DNA of 64,000 nt from Centroberyx gerrardi (GCF_048128805.1 NC_136016.1:21003176-21067175); one strand, 5' to 3'. Positions 45,346-60,388 are shown, counted from the stretch's first letter. Translations and numbers: made by a program. The notes: generated by a model not told the origin, from the letters alone.

Positions 45346-47689
45346 TAAATCACCCATGGATAGATAAAAGTAAAAATAAACTATCAACATAAAGAGTGAA
45401 ATGAATACCAGAGAGTTGTGGTTGTTATTATCAGAGATGCATTTAGTTGAATGGAGATTGATGTGTTGCACAAAAAAAGGCTTATTTGGCTTTGCATCTC
45501 TGTAATAGCTGTTCAGTCTTCTCAGTCTCTTTTTCCACCTTTCAGTTTTCCTCTCATCACTGAAAACAAGACACACTGCTTATTTTTTTTTAAAAGTTTT
45601 TAAGGTTTTGTTACAAGTCATATCAAATAAACTAGATTACATCGCTTTTGCTAATGAAGCCATATTGACTAATTATAATGTTTTGTTGGTGCAAGCAACT
45701 TGATCAAACAAAGGATTGCTGACTGCTGTCAAGTTGGCATTTGGTTTGGTCTGCAGGGAGTTAGTCTATATTCGATTTGTTCAGTAATTAGCCGACCCAA
45801 TTAAGGTGCCTGGCTTTTGGTGGAGCGCTTTGCCCGTCCAACAAACTGTGTTTCCATGTAGAAGGTCCAACACACCCTAGGTTTACAACTCTTTGATACA
45901 GAAACCAGTCAAACCAAAAGCCTCACAGTGGTTTTATCATCTTTAATATTTCATCTTCAAAAGTGGCATCAGTTACTAAACAATCCTCAGTAAAGAACAT
46001 TTCTGGGTATAAATAAATTGCTTAGTTGTAATAAGAAGAACATATTTTTGCTACATATATTACACCAGTATACCCTTGGTTTTACTTGGCTATCGTATTT
46101 GTACTCAGGAATTTATACATTTATGACACTTCTGTACTCTAAATCATATTCTGTTGTTTACATAACTCTGTACAACAGATACTGCAAGATACCACAAGGC
46201 CATATCCTGCAGTGGTTTACAGTACCAAACTTCCCTTCTTTCACTCGGTACAGAGATCCCATTTCTAGTGCAGATAAACAATAACAGTGCAGTATGATTC
46301 CCCAAGCAGCATTGAAATATCACTTTGTGTCTCAAAGGAGAAGTCTGCAGTCTGCACATGGAAGCATTAAATCCAGACTGCAGATCAGGTTTAAACAGAG
46401 TGCAGCACACTTGCAAATTTCTTGCTGCAAATCAAATCTGTACCAGTGTACTGGCCGTTGCACAATGTCCCATAATAACAGTCAGTATTGTGTAATTCTA
46501 GAAACATATCAATGATTTAATTTGACAAATTGGCTTCTTTTCTATGGTCGTTTCAACACATACTAATTAATCTGTGTCACTGTGTTTTGACACGAATGTA
46601 TAAACCCACTGGAAACATCTGACATACAGTACTTCTAACTTCCTCTATTGCACATTAGAAAATTGCACAACTTAAATATAGCTCTCTTTATGCCTCATGT
46701 TTAGTGTTATTAAAACAATCCACATGAAGTCATTTCTTTTTTCAATTTGACATCAACAGCAAATAAATTATAAATACTCTTAAGATGTCTTGACTCGGTT
46801 CATAAAGCCCTTATGCAAACAAAATATATTGGAAATTCCATTAAATAACATATTTACACAAGAATATTAATGAATAAATGTAAACACATGATTTTCAGAT
46901 TCATTTTTCTCTCTATAAAACCTAATTAGCCATCATCTGTAAGCCATGTGTTCAAAAATAACTAATCATAATGTATACAAGATGTCAAACATTTATCTTA
47001 AGTAGAAGAAAAAAACACAGGTGTGTTTCACCCAGGAAGTACAAAGGGACACCGTTGTTTTAGGTGGAAAAAATGCATGATCTCATATCGGGAAAGATAT
47101 CGGAAGCACTTGTTCAGTTTCTCAACACGAAAACAAGTATTCTGAAACAGCAAAGAACTAGACTTCTATTGCTTAAAACTGTTTGTGTCCCTTTAAACCT
47201 TTTCAGCTCACAGCCTCCAACACTAAGAGCAAGCGATGCCTACCCATGATGCCCAGCTGCATGAGTAAACATGGGAAATGCCAAGTTTTACATTATTTCT
47301 TTCCCTTTTCAGGCTGATTTGCTTGATTAATGGAAAACGCCAAGAGGCTACAAATACTGATTATTTCACAAAAAAGCCATTCGTCACCAAGATCATAAAC
47401 ATGACACATTTATATATTGGAAATATATATTTTCAGATACCATCTTGTCACCCCATAAAATTTGGTCGCGACCCTCTGGGGTGCTCCGACCCCCAGGTTG
47501 AGCAGCAAGTTACTCTTGTGTTCTCTGCTCATATCTGGCCTCAGTGTCTGGCCAATATATTGTGTTGAATGTCGTGTGCTTTTGGTTGTTTTGGCTACCT
47601 TTATCATTACTTGTTGAGTCAAGGTCACAGGTCACATCAAGGTCACATCAAGTCACAGGTCTTGGAATTTGTGTTTAACATCTAGGCCG

Positions 47690-48245
47690 CAACATGGCAG
47701 ATCGGAGTTTTAGTTATACAAACATTTCTCAGAGGCAGAGCGGCTCTGGAGGAAGAAAGAATCTGATTGGTTGAGTTAAACCTCAGTGGGCGGAGCCAAA
47801 GAAGCACAGTTTGTCTGGCTAAGTATCATTAGACTGAAGCCCAGTGTAAAAGACAAGAGGTAAGAGAGGAGGAAGCTAATATTATGAAGCCTAGCGCTCC
47901 GATATTAACAGAAAAATGCAATCTAGCCAAACTAAGTTATCTAGGTTAGTTAGCCTAGCTGACCTTCCAAGTTCAAACTAGCTAAACTAGCCTATAGCTA
48001 GCTGCTGACCTTACTACATTGTGAATGCCATGGTCATGAATGAATGAAAAAAATAAGTCATTGCCATTTATATTTCCTATTTATATTTTGACTAGAGTTC
48101 CTTCTTTGCTGTTCAAGTTTGCCAGTTAGCTAAGTTGTGCTAGCTGTGGTTCTTTGGCTCCGCCCATTGCAGTTTAACTAGATGAACTCATTCCTTCCTC
48201 CAGAGCAGTTTGTATCACTAAAACTCCAGTCTGCTACATGACTGA
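47690..48245. mobile_element. Inverted-repeat (foldback) element
   Basis: The left arm has 'gcagatcggagttttagt', 'ggaggaag', 'gggcggagccaaagaa'; the right arm has the complements 'ttctttggctccgccca', 'ttccttcctcc' and 'actaaaactccagtctgc'. The interior has repeated 'ctagct' text. No open frame. Confidence 0.65.
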
Positions 48246-50999
48246 TGCTGCATAGGACAGGTTTCCCTCTAGAGGGAGCAACAGAAGGAAATGTGTGTTC
48301 AGTGGAAGAGAGACGACCAGTTGGTTCCCAGTCTGCTGAGCCGCCACAGTACGCTCTTGTTCACACTGCGTCTACCAGAGCCGGTCACAACACACTGTAT
48401 GTAAGAAGAAGAAAGGGAGACAATGTAGTGTGTATGTTTGTGCTTGTTTGTGTGTGTGTGAGATTAGTGAGAGAGAAGAACACCTGCTGGGGTCTCAGCC
48501 TGCAGCGCGACGCTCATACAATATCAACCATCAGGATCCGGCTGTGAGGAGACATGTGTGGCGTGTGTGGCTCGGGGATCAAGAAGGCAAATACCACTGG
48601 TTGTTTTCAAGTTGCACTCAAGCTAGGAAGCTGGCTGGTGAGCTTATTCTCTGTGGATGGTGTTTGTCTTTGATCCAAACCATAGTGGAAAAGTTAAATT
48701 TGTTGTATTTGGTTTGTTCAAGTTCACACTGCCCAATTACAAGCAACAAGGGCTTGTAAACAAAACTCTCACGGACTCACAAGTAGCTCATTTATTGGAC
48801 AGAGTTTTGGTAGCCTGTCATCCTGCCAGGTCAGAGATTTTGGCAACAGGAGAGTCAAAACAAATCTGATTCCAGTCCCTATAACTTCAGCTAAGCATGA
48901 TGGACTTGTCTGCGCTTTTTTTTTAATCATAATTTACCTTCCCTGGTGTTCAAACCAGTTAAGAACACATGAAGAGACATCTGAATATGAGCATCAATCC
49001 AGACTTCATCTTGTCATGCTAGACCTTCCAAGCATGAATATATAGCTGCTGGCTATTAGATGTCAAAATCTGTCTCCTTATACCCATAAAGCCTTGTGTT
49101 TTGGTGTCATTTCCTGTAGTTGGTTTGGATTACCTTCTCACTTCTAGCAAACAGTTCAAACAGCATTGTTCTCACCTGCCTAAACAAACTAAACTAAAGG
49201 AAAAAAAAACACTCCAGAGTTTGATTAAACTGCTCTAGACATGCTTGGTGTGAACGTGTCCTGGGTGACGCCTTTCGAACAGAACGTGCCATTTGGTGGA
49301 TACTTTTATCCACAGCACCTTACCTACCATGGGTATATATATATTTTTTCAGTATCTGTGGCCCCATTGGGAATTGAACCCCTAACCCTGGCAGTGTTCG
49401 TACCTTTCTCATACTGCATACAGCATGCTGTCAGTTATATTGTCTGGAGACGCAGTAGTGAACAGGACAGGACAGGGCAAAGAGGAGAGAGGGATGAGAC
49501 TAACATCAGAAAAGAAACACTATGAGTATCAGAGACATGAGGAAATGAGAACAGGAAAAAACAGAGAGAGAGAGAGAGAGAGAGAGGATAACGTGAGACT
49601 GGCGGTCAGGGAGAGGATGGAGGTGACTAATGAACAGAAACCAATTATGGACAGAGAGAGTGATTTGGTAGAAATAAATGAAGAAAAGATGGGAGGGAAA
49701 TGGAATTCGAAGGAATTAAAGAGTTAAGAGGAAGGGTGTACTAGTAAAATAGTGTGTGAATTAGTCTACAGCAGTAGCCAGTGTACAAGCCCCTCTTTCA
49801 TGCGTCTATACTGCATTAGCACTGCAGACACTTCATTCTTGAATGTTACACAGTCGAGCCAAATTAGTATATTGTCTCTCAAACAGTCAGTTGGCAGAAC
49901 ATTCCTTGTGACTTCCCCCAGCTGAAAGAAGAGCAAAACTGGATTTATCCAAACAAGTGCAGCAGCAGTTCAGCAAATACGCAGTAAAGAAGTAGGACTT
50001 TTCTAATGTCTGCGTCTGCGTCTGGGTTACAGCCGCGCTCACAGCCTTAATCAAGCTTTACTTCCTAGATGTCGACCACATTATTGGCTGAGGCCCCAAA
50101 TCAAGACGTCGCTCTGACTTAGACGTCTTAACTAGTCTGTTATATAAAAGCCATTATGAAGGCTCTCCAAAAGCCCAGAACAATTGCTATGACTTCTGCA
50201 GAGGACAGTCTGAACTTCATTTAAAATAATATAAGCCTTTATATAAGGCAGACGAACTTGAGGAGACGTCTTGTAATTTGGATGATAAATACCTAAAGAA
50301 GAGCTTGATTGTTGTTTTGAGGATCACAGCTGCTGTCAGATTCCATACTTCATCTATTTTTAATCTGGCAGGATTTGAGGAAGGTTGAGCTTGTCATCAC
50401 TTCTCTGCCCAATCAATAAAGATTTGAACTGTTGTCTTTCAGGACAATAGGACGTTTGGGATCTAGTTTGACATTTGAAATGTCAGACGCATTGATTCCC
50501 TGAATAACTCTCACAGGAGAGCGATTGCACAGGGATTGTTAAGTGTAAGGGGGGCGGCCAGACAAACGTATGAAGTTCGTGTTTGGATCCGTCTCTCTCT
50601 GTTCTTTGATCGATTGGAATGCAAAACGAAGGTGTGGCGTTATTGAAAAAAGAAAAAAAAGCTCAAGCTGCTTGCCATTATCATTCACAGACAAACGAAA
50701 ACATATCTAGGCTGTGGGTGCATATCATCAATTTACTGAGAAAAGCAAGTGTGGAGTTCCACCACTTCATCCAAGAACTGCAGCTGGACAGTAGATGCTT
50801 TTCCATTTTGAAAATCGAGAGAAAAGGCGAGTTCCACCTTCACTGCCTCTGATAGGCTAGTGACCCGTTAACAGATAATTACGTATACTGCGTTTTAAAT
50901 ACGAAAAAATATGGACAACGCCCTATGAATCTGAATCTCTGTCTGGCCGCCCTTTAAGCCAGCACCTTGTGTGTGTGTGTTGCATTGTATTGATTGTGA

Positions 51000-51255
51000 T
51001 GACCCATATATTAAAGCTTCACTAGGCAACTTCGCACCAAGAGGTAATTGAAAAATCTGAACTTCAATACCCAGAAATCCTGTGCCGTGAGGTCAGTGGG
51101 TGGAGAAGTGTCCGTACCTGACACCAGAATTTAATTTGGACAAATAAAGCAAAGCTACAGTGTCTCAATTAGGATTAGGATGGGACGTTCTTCTCTTTGT
51201 ATGCCGGTTAGATGGGTGTACTTTTACATAAAAATCTTGCCTAGTGCAGCTTTAA
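51000..51255. repeat. Dispersed repeat F, copy 2 (inverted)
   Basis: Reverse-complement relative of 35255-35690; shares 'aatacccagaaatcctgtgc' and ends 'gtgcagcttta'. Confidence 0.55.
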
Positions 51256-52436
51256 AGTGAGGGCCGGTGTTTGGCCAGTTCTGATTTAGTAACAGTGTTA
51301 TTTGTTCATTTATTTGTGTTTGACCCACATTGGCTCTTGCTGGTCCTTTTGCTTGACTCTTAATCTAATCGCCACAAAAACACTCTATTCACAGTTTAAC
51401 CCCATCGAAAGTTTTGCATTATAAAATCCCCTTTCTCTCTTTGATCTTCTATCGCAGAACCTTATGGAAGTCTTTATGGACACGGGTGCAATCATCAGTA
51501 GTAGTTCCTAAGGGTCTTGCAGCCGTGAAAAAAAAAACAAAAAAGAAAAAACGTCACCAACAAGTCCGGAGGAACTGTTGCAGTTTGTGTTTCTAGCAGC
51601 CGCTCCGCACCCTGTCCTTCGCTGTCCAGGCATCAGGGAGGCGATGCAGAATGTCTCTAAAGCCCCAGGCCTGGAAATGCCTCGGCGAATTGCCCTACAC
51701 TTGTGCCTGGAGGTTGGAAATTACATACAGGCATCGACTCACATCCACACACACTGAGTCATGACCCAGACGGCCCAGTGGTGAGAGACCCAGATCCACA
51801 CTGACTCCCTCCCTTTCCTTCCCTTCCCCCCCGAGGAAGGAAAACACGCGGCCATGTGCGTTTGTATTTCTATTTTTCTCTTCTCCCTAACCCCCCCCTC
51901 TCCCTCCTCCTTTCTCTCCATCTGTCTCCCCCTCCTCCCCCCCTCTCTTCTCCTCCCTCTTACCCCTCTTTCTCTCCTTTCTAAAGAATCCCTGCCTCTG
52001 GCTCTTACACTCCCTCTCTCCCTCTATCTCTCCTCGCTCCCTCTCTCTGCGTTCGGATGGAGGCTGATGGGAGCTGACGTGATGGTGGCATTGTCCCCGC
52101 CGACGAGTTAATGTGACCCCGGGGATGCCGTCCCTGTATGTTGGCCTGATGGAGGGTGGGAGAGGCCGAGAGGGGAGAGAGAGAGAGGAGAGGAGAGAAA
52201 AGCTGTGGATGGAGGTGGAGAGAGAGAGAGAGAGGGAGAGATGCAGAGCAGGCAGCGGCGCTGAGTCGTTTTTGTAAGAAGGACAAGAGGGAACTTAGTG
52301 AACTGCTGTGTGAGTCAAGGAACAGCAAGCTATGTGACCTGAAAATGTCTTAAATTGTATTACTTTTAGTTTATTATTATATCTAAATGTTATGTATAAA
52401 TGATTTAATGTAGCATCTAGATTATTTATCTAAATT

Positions 52437-52563
52437 GCATCTAAACGTTAAGACCGTGAAATTAAGTTCGAAACAAAAGCCTTAAAATGGGAGAAATCAA
52501 TATAATTTACTTTAGCTGGCATGAATAAGGTCTTATTTTACTTGAAACCTGCAGACACCCTGT
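52437..52563. mobile_element. Half of the hAT-like MITE seen at 2564
   Basis: Ends in 'aaacctgcagacaccctg', matching the right terminus of 2564-2749. The left end is missing. Confidence 0.5.
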
Positions 52564-53652
52564 GCAAATCACCCAAGGAAAAGGACGATTTTGAAGTATG
52601 GTAGTTGCAATCACTCAGTGATTTAAATTTTTCTCAGCACTCTAGGACGTAGTTGTATGTTTTCAATCTGTGCCATAGACTTTTGTAGGAGGAGATAAGT
52701 TATATCAATGCTGTTGTAATTATTAACGGTCGCTGTTCATAGATTACTTGATGTCCCCTTAAATGTGAGAGAAAGGTGTCAATACAACTGGATGGCTTAC
52801 AATGAATGGGTCTTTGGGTTGAGGATGGTATAAAGTATGGCCTCTGGCTTCAATTGTTGTCAGTTGCAGGCTCATTGTGGATGTTTTTCAGCAACAAAAT
52901 ACCTAACGAAGGGTCAAGAATGTGAACAACCATGTGTGTGACAAATACCTATATCTCAACCCTAAACTTAACCTTCATTAGCCAAGTTCCTTGGCTAACT
53001 CAAACTCACTGTTAATTCTTGCCAAACCTAAAATGAAACCAACCCTTACCTTAACCTTAACACTTAACACCTTGTCTAGTTCTCTTGTCCAAAACTAATC
53101 TTTATCCTTTCTCTAACCCTTGGCACAAGAGAGAATATTGTTTTTGCCATGTGCAGGTTATGAACTAGTGATTTCTTTTTGTTCATAATCATGTGCAGTG
53201 ATTGTCGTAAGCCCTGCACGACCGCAACCATGACAACACACTGCAGCGTTAATGCTGTAATACAGGAGATCTGAAGGCCGTGTGGCCCTGAGGAGGCTGA
53301 GAACGGGCTTCAAGCAGCCATGGTAGATTTACTTTCAGGGAGTCTATATATGATCAGTGTAGGAGACTCTTAAAATGCTACTTTGCTGCTTCCAATCGAG
53401 TCCATTATCCGTAAAGTTATATCACCGGGGCCGGAAATAGTGGCGCTGCTACATTGTTTTCCTCCTGAATCTCACAACTTTTTAATAAAACCCCCTTTTC
53501 ATTCAGTGAATCTGCATATTTTAAAGAGATTCCCCCTTTAATATCTCTCACCTCTTGGGCCACCATTCCCACACTCTGGTATTTAGCTAACACCAAGGTT
53601 TTCTGTCCCTATGCTCCACGCTGCAGCAGGCTGCTCTCTGAGGCCCGGAGCC

Positions 53653-56600
53653 TCAGACGGTCACCTCAGTCTTACTGTGGGTGGAGTAGCTCTTATGCCT
53701 GGTGTGGTGGTAGTAGGATGGGTGGGACGGGTGGTGCCCCTGGACGTGCTGCCCCGGCCCCGGCCCCATCCCCCCTCCCGCTCCTCCGTACGCCCCTCCG
53801 TAGGGCTGGTTAAAGAGATCGGTCATGTCCTCTATGCTCTGCTGCCTCCTGGTGGAGTAGCCGTGTCTCCGGCCGGAGCCGTGCATGGCGGCGGACGGGT
53901 GTCCCGGGGCGGAGGTCTGCCTCTGGACGTGGCGGCCGGTCGGCTCCCAGGCTTTGAAGGCCGAGCTGGAGAGCAGCGGGTGCGTGGTGGTCTTGGGGAG
54001 GCGGGCGTGCTCCAGGTGGCTGGCGGGGATGGAGATGGAGAGCGGGGCGTGGAGGTCGTGGTGCGCCGGCAGGGCCTGGTGGAGGTACGACTTCTCTTTG
54101 GGCTGCAGCGCCACGGGTTGGAAGGCAGGAGGCGCCACCGGCTGGTAGTGGGAGAAGTCCATCAGCGGGAAGCTCTTATAGTAGCTACGAGACGCACTGT
54201 CCGCTGGGAAGAGAGAGAGAGAGACATACTGTAGATAGATGTATGTGAAGCATGTGATGTACAAGCAACATAAACAACAAGTACCAATTAGGTCAGTAAT
54301 GCAAATGCATAATGCTATAATTGGCCACTTTCAACTTGTTTGTACTTTTGAGTCATTTTCTATTTGCCACGGTCTGATGCAGTTCTGAGTCACATAGAGA
54401 AGTCGCCTGGAATGAACTGTCAATGTGCAAACACAGTCTGTCATTGTGGGAACACTAACGCCTGAATCACACTTCATCCATGATGCACTGATGTTGCTGC
54501 AAACTATGTGCAGAGTTCATCACAAGGATCCACTGGCACACGAGTTAAAATGAAACTGATTAGGCATGATTATTGATTATAGAACCACGACATACATTTT
54601 CATTGCAACTTTTGTCTTTTGTCTGTCTAAAATACTTTAATCATGAAACATCACAGAAAAAAACGGGTTAGAGCAACATTCGGTTTAGTTTATGCATGCA
54701 TAACTAATGTATGAGTGGAATAAATTCAACGCATGGGCCGCTTGCATTGCAACTAAATGCATCTGCAGCAGAATGATGCAGAAATAAAAGATTCCCTCAT
54801 TTGAAAACCAACTTCCATCTGATATTACTGCATTCAATGCAGTGAATGTGTTCAAGGGGTTACGCCGAGTTCACGTCATATTGGATCTACGTTAAATACG
54901 AGCTGCTGTGAAAAAACATTAATGTCAGCCCCCTAATTAAAAGTAGGACATGTGGGAATATTTTGTAGGCTGCAATGTCTCTGACTTGGTGTTACAAATT
55001 GCTGAAGTGCGTCAACACAGGCGGCGAACATGGCAGCAAATCCATCAATGTCAGCTTCCTTTGCTCCTCGAGGTATTTCAGAAGAAGTTAATATCGGTTG
55101 GTTGTAAAATACTTGATGATAACAAGAAGGAGCGCTACAGCAATTGACCTTACGATCGCCATCTTGGATGTGGGCGCTCCAACGACTCACGTGAACATTT
55201 CCAATTTGTAGCAACAAGATGTCTTCCTGTTCCTCTGCTTCTTCTGATATGATGTGAGTCCGTCAGGGTGAAATCAGCTGAGACTTTAGAGCAGGTGTGA
55301 TAAACCCAACTTCACTATTAAGAGTTTAACTGAACGAAGCAAACCGAGGATCTTTGACCGTGTTTTTAAATGTAGTACAGGCTGCTAAACTTATTAATCA
55401 TCATTAAAACCTAACAAGCATGACAAATCAGTGGCTGTGTAGCCTGTATTGCACTCAATCAAGCAAAAATAATGATTTTTGGATTATGTATTTAACTTTT
55501 TTAACTAAGGAAGAATGATTCCATAAAGAGGGTTTGGGAGCGTGGGGAAGCGAGAGATGAGAAGGTAAAGAGGGACGACATCAACTACAACAAAGTGGAA
55601 AGGGAAGGTGAGGAGGAGAAGGAGGTGAGGAACGATTTGAATTTTGATTTGAAAGAGGACAAGATGGAAAACAGGACGGTGAGGTGGGGAAGGAGGACAA
55701 AAGGAGGACAAAGAAATAAAAGTATGTCTAGTAGTGAGAGGGGTGAGCAGGAATGTGATTAGAAGCACAAAACGCAGTAAAAAAACAGGACTTTTTTTTT
55801 TTTTTTTTGCTTGTCCACAAAACCAGAAACCCAGAAAAAAATTTGGAGGATGAGCGGAGAGATGGAGTCAGACGGAGGTGAAGGAAGGTCAGGATAAGAG
55901 GAAAGCGTTTGAAGAAGATCAAAGGGGAAGGCTGGTGATTTAAGTATTCCCAATAGGTGTCCGCCCTTAAGGAAAATACTACTGGTATTCCTCGCTCGCT
56001 GGGATACGGGAGGGTGGAGAGCGGGGAGGAGGAGGAGGAGGAGGAAGGGGGGAGGGGGGGGTGATGAAGAGGAGGAGGAAGAGGTGGGTGATGGGTGAAA
56101 CATGCAAAGGAGACGATGGAGGTAAAGGTATAGGAAGACATAGGAAGAGAGGTTTATAAATACCCTCGCCTGGAGTCCGGAGTGTGTGTGTGTGTGTGTG
56201 TGTGTGTCGCGGGCCTGCATGCACGTCGTAGAGAATCATCTGTAGCTCTAAATAGTGAGGTCATCGCCGCTAGCTTCCTGGCTACACGGTAACCTTGCCT
56301 GTGTGTGTGTGTGTGTGTGTTTGACTCACTGTGTGCATTGCTGTTAGGTGAACTTCTCTCTAAAAACATGAGGTTCCTCTTCTTGGGTTCTGCTAATTTC
56401 CAAAAGGAGCCAATATGCACGCTGCCATGTTTCACTTGAAGAAATGAAGAATCCCTAAAGGGTTCTAAGTAGGAACACACACCCGTTTATGAAGAGGTTC
56501 TTCAAGAAACTCCCCTGGGGTTCTCCGGTGGTTGCAATCTGACGAACCCTCAAAGCAGTGGTTCTCGGGACCTCCCAGGGGGTCGCAAGATAACTTTGGG

Positions 56601-57863
56601 GGGGTCGTGAGATGATTTATGGGATAGGATAAAAACGTATTTCTACTATACAAATTTATAATCATGTCCATTTCTGATTTTTTTTCTTGTGAAATGCAGA
56701 ATAGTTTTCAGCCCCTATAGGCTTCTTCTGATAATTAATTAGATGAAACTCAGATGAAAATCTTTAGTTGAACTGTTCACCACTCTGCATGCAGCCTGTG
56801 ATGGGGGCTTGCAAATCGGCATGGCTTCATTTTAAGGGGTCACAAGCCGAAAAGGTTGAGAACCACTGCCTCAAAGGTTGCTTGAAGCACTCATACCTTT
56901 TAGAGTGTAGGACTGTAAAATGTCCTTTAGCAGCGGCCAGTTTGTTCCAGTTTGACAGCAGACCTGGTGAACAGGTAAACTGTTTCACTTCTTTCATTTT
57001 CTAAAATCTATATTTATGTCAATCTTCCTTAATGTGATGTATTTCTTGTTGAAACAGGAAATTGGGGCGGGACGTAACCCGGGGAGGGATCATTCAAAAG
57101 TGTAAACCAATGGGAGATCAGTTAAGGAGAGAAAGTCAGTGTTATTTGATGGGAGGGCCGGAGGGGCGGGACTGAAAAATCAGTGATGTGTTATTGGTTA
57201 CATTTTTATGTCGCCTCCTGGTACACGATGAAGTCACCACTAAAGATTTACCAGTTTCCAGGAAGTAAAAGTAATGAGATTTTGATATAAAAATACAAGA
57301 ATATATATATTTTTTGGCATCAATTGTCAAATAGCTGTCCGGTATGATAGTTAGAATGAGCTATAAAGGCAAAAAAAAGTCACGTTTCATTTCAGCGTGA
57401 CTTTAAAAGGTCGGACTCACAGCTGGAGGCTGGACCACCTTGAGCTTTAAAAGTTATCAGTGAAATCTCCTGTCAAGGTGTCCTGCGGCGAGGCAGGTAA
57501 TCCCCAGCTGCCTGCTGGAGCTGCAACAGTAAAACACTGCGGCTGTGCTGAGCAACTCCGGGTTTTAATGTGTGTAACTGTTTGAGAGTGAAGCGTTGCT
57601 GGAAAAGCGCACACATGCTCGGTCAACCGTGCAGGCTCAATATCAAGTTCAGGCAAGGCAATAATAATAATGTCGTCCTCTCTTTCACTTGCCAGTCAAT
57701 ATCTGCCGTTCTCTCTGTGTCTCTTTCACATTCAATTCAAATTCTCAATGCCAATGTCTCTCAGTCAACATCCAATTCAGAGGGAAGGTAGAAAAAATGT
57801 GCAGGCTATTGTTTGTTTGTATCTTGTCCTTTTCTTTGTTTGTATGTACGTGCATGCGTGTGT

Positions 57864-57895
<32 letters not shown>

Positions 57896-60388
57896 CTGGA
57901 CTCTTGTCAGGTTGTATCAATATTTGCTGCCAGGCGATGTATGTGTTATGCCTGACTACTCATTAGGGCCAGATGAAATCTATGAGAGAGAATGAGAGAG
58001 AGAGAGAGAGAGAGAGACTTTGATTGTAACCCTGAATGCGTTTTGGCCTCAAGGAACAAGATCTAGTTTCCATTCTGCTCCCCCGTTCTCCTCTCCTCTG
58101 TTTTTCCACTGACTCATCCCTTCATCCCAGAAAGTAAACTCCAGTGTGACAGAAGTGATCCTGTCCATACTGTTTCCAAAATTTTACGTTTTAAACATGA
58201 GTGCAACAGTAAAATAAGGGATAACACCAGTGTAATTAATTGGTATTAATCGGTATTAATTGCCATGAAAAGTTTAAACCACTGATGTATTTGCCACAGC
58301 CTGAAGCTTCTACTGTCTATTCTACTGCAGGTTTGACCTCCTAGAAAACAACAATAGAAAGATACAAAAAATTCCCTGAAAACAGTTCAGAGACAAACTG
58401 CTGCCTTGACGAATCCATCATGTTGAACAACACATGTATTGCAGTGTCTCCTAACATGACTTAATCATGCAGCTAATTAAAGCATTTAATTGGGACTATT
58501 TTCACTTTTTCCGTTACTACGCACTGTTACGTACTTCTGGTGGCAGTGAAGAGGCAAAACAAAACTTACGGCAGAGTGGGAGGCGAATACAAGCAATGAT
58601 CTCTTCACATTCAATTCTGGCAGAATGGAACGACTTCTGATACAACTGCAGTGATTTTGGAATTATAAAATCATGAGAAAATACATTACACGTGTTGTTT
58701 AAAATGTATTACATTAGTCAAGGCAGCTGTTTTTAACGTATTTTTGAGTTCACTGTCTGTTTGTGCAGTAGAACAGACAGTGGTAACTTCTGACTGTGGC
58801 AAATACATCAGGTTTAGACTTTTCATGGGCATTAATGGCGATAGAAAAAACTAAGATTACCCCGGTGTTATCCTTTAACTTCCTAGATCACAAACCAACG
58901 GCCGTAGCCTAGAGGTCAGAGAAGTTTGCTTGTGAACAGACAGTGTCCTGGTTGGGGAAAGTGGAAGACCAACACTTCCCCCCCTCCACCAGCAACTACC
59001 TCCGGGCTGCCCTTGAGCAAGGCAGCGAACCCCAGGTGTGAATGTACCTGTGTGAGCGTGAAGCAGCGTGTTGCTGGGAAACTGCACTCATGCTCAGTCA
59101 ACCTTCCCTGGATAGTAAAGGTTAAAAAAATCTTCCTTGACAAGGGCTGATTTGCCTTTGCCTGATCGGTAGAGGTTTGTTTTGTTCTAATAGGACGCCT
59201 GGGGTCGGATGTAGTTTTCTACACATACACACTATTCAAGGACATCAACATGTGTGTGTGACCTTTGCCTGTATGTAACAGTCTGCAATAGACTGGTAAA
59301 AAAACCCTCAAGCCTCCTTTCCAGGCTATAGAGATTTTGCAGTTGCGTCACAAATCTCCTAGCAACCGTGTCTGGTGCCATCATGGAGGTCCAGTGGAAA
59401 ACTGGCTGTATGCAAATAATAGCTAAAAATACAACAACTGAGCTAGAAAAAGAGAGATATCTGAAAAAGACAGTTGTGGTGTGGCTGTAGGTCAATTCAG
59501 TAATGTTATAAGTAAAGGTGAATAGTCTGATAAGATAGATTTGTGTCCAAATGTAGGTTACTTGGACACAGTAAACTGTCTTGTCTTTAGCCCTAGTCTC
59601 TACTCCAAAACACTCTGAGTTGTAGCTTGAGAAGAGTCGGCTAACTAGTACTATACTATACGATGCTCATTTAGCAAAGCAACTGATGTTAAATGCGACT
59701 ACTAGCCACTAACACTAGCCTTTACAAGATAAGTTAGCTAGTGTGCTAATCAGATGTGTTCACAACAAGACAGTAACAATTATCTGACCAGATGTTAGCT
59801 AGCTTAAAACAAGCTAAACACAAATCTATCAGATATAAGGGGAAATCAGTTAAAAAAATCAAAAACAGCACAGAAATTAACCGTGTCTATCAAATTCTAT
59901 TGAGACGGCCAAGTTGTATGTTAAAAAACATAATCAGCTGTTGTGTGAGGACCTCCAATATGGCCGCCAGAGAGTGTTATGTCACCTGAAAGAACTGTTG
60001 TAAAGCTGGTTCCTTGGCTATGCCCTTTACTATCTGGTTAAGCTCTACTGAAGTACTGGAATAAACATTTTCCTGTTGCTAAAACAAAGATTTTTAGTAC
60101 TAAAAATGGCTTGAGGATGCCCAGCCCTGTTCAGTTCATTCACTGTCTTTAGGCCATCCAAGAACTTTGGAGTAAGTGCACTGTAAAAGAAACCACATTT
60201 CACATCAATTACTGACTAACGTTTAGAGACAAAGCATTATCTATCACAACATGGTACCAGGCAGGATCAGTGTGTGGGCTCCTCTTTAATATCAAGCCTC
60301 TCTTTGCCAGGAGGGGAGCCTCATCAGATGACAGCTCCGGTACCTTGAACCTACTTTAAAGGTTACTGTGTCAGTTGGAGTCAGCATC

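Larger units (their letters stand above)
44800..53650. other. Gene-poor spacer with repeats
   Basis: I see no coding exon here. Contents: a tRNA-derived SINE (45160-45345), an inverted-repeat element (47690-48245), a (GA)n tract (49565-49587), repeat F copy 2 (51000-51255), CT/GA-rich low complexity (51800-52250) and a hAT-like half element (52437-52563). The end nearest 53.65 kb should include the shisa8-like 3'UTR; a minus-strand AATAAA candidate is near 52372. Non-repetitive islands near 50.0-50.3 kb and 51.6-51.8 kb could be regulatory, but nothing in the sequence proves it. Confidence 0.5.

Noticed and set aside
53611-54234. 207-residue plus-strand frame
   Set aside because: Antisense to the last shisa8-like exon.
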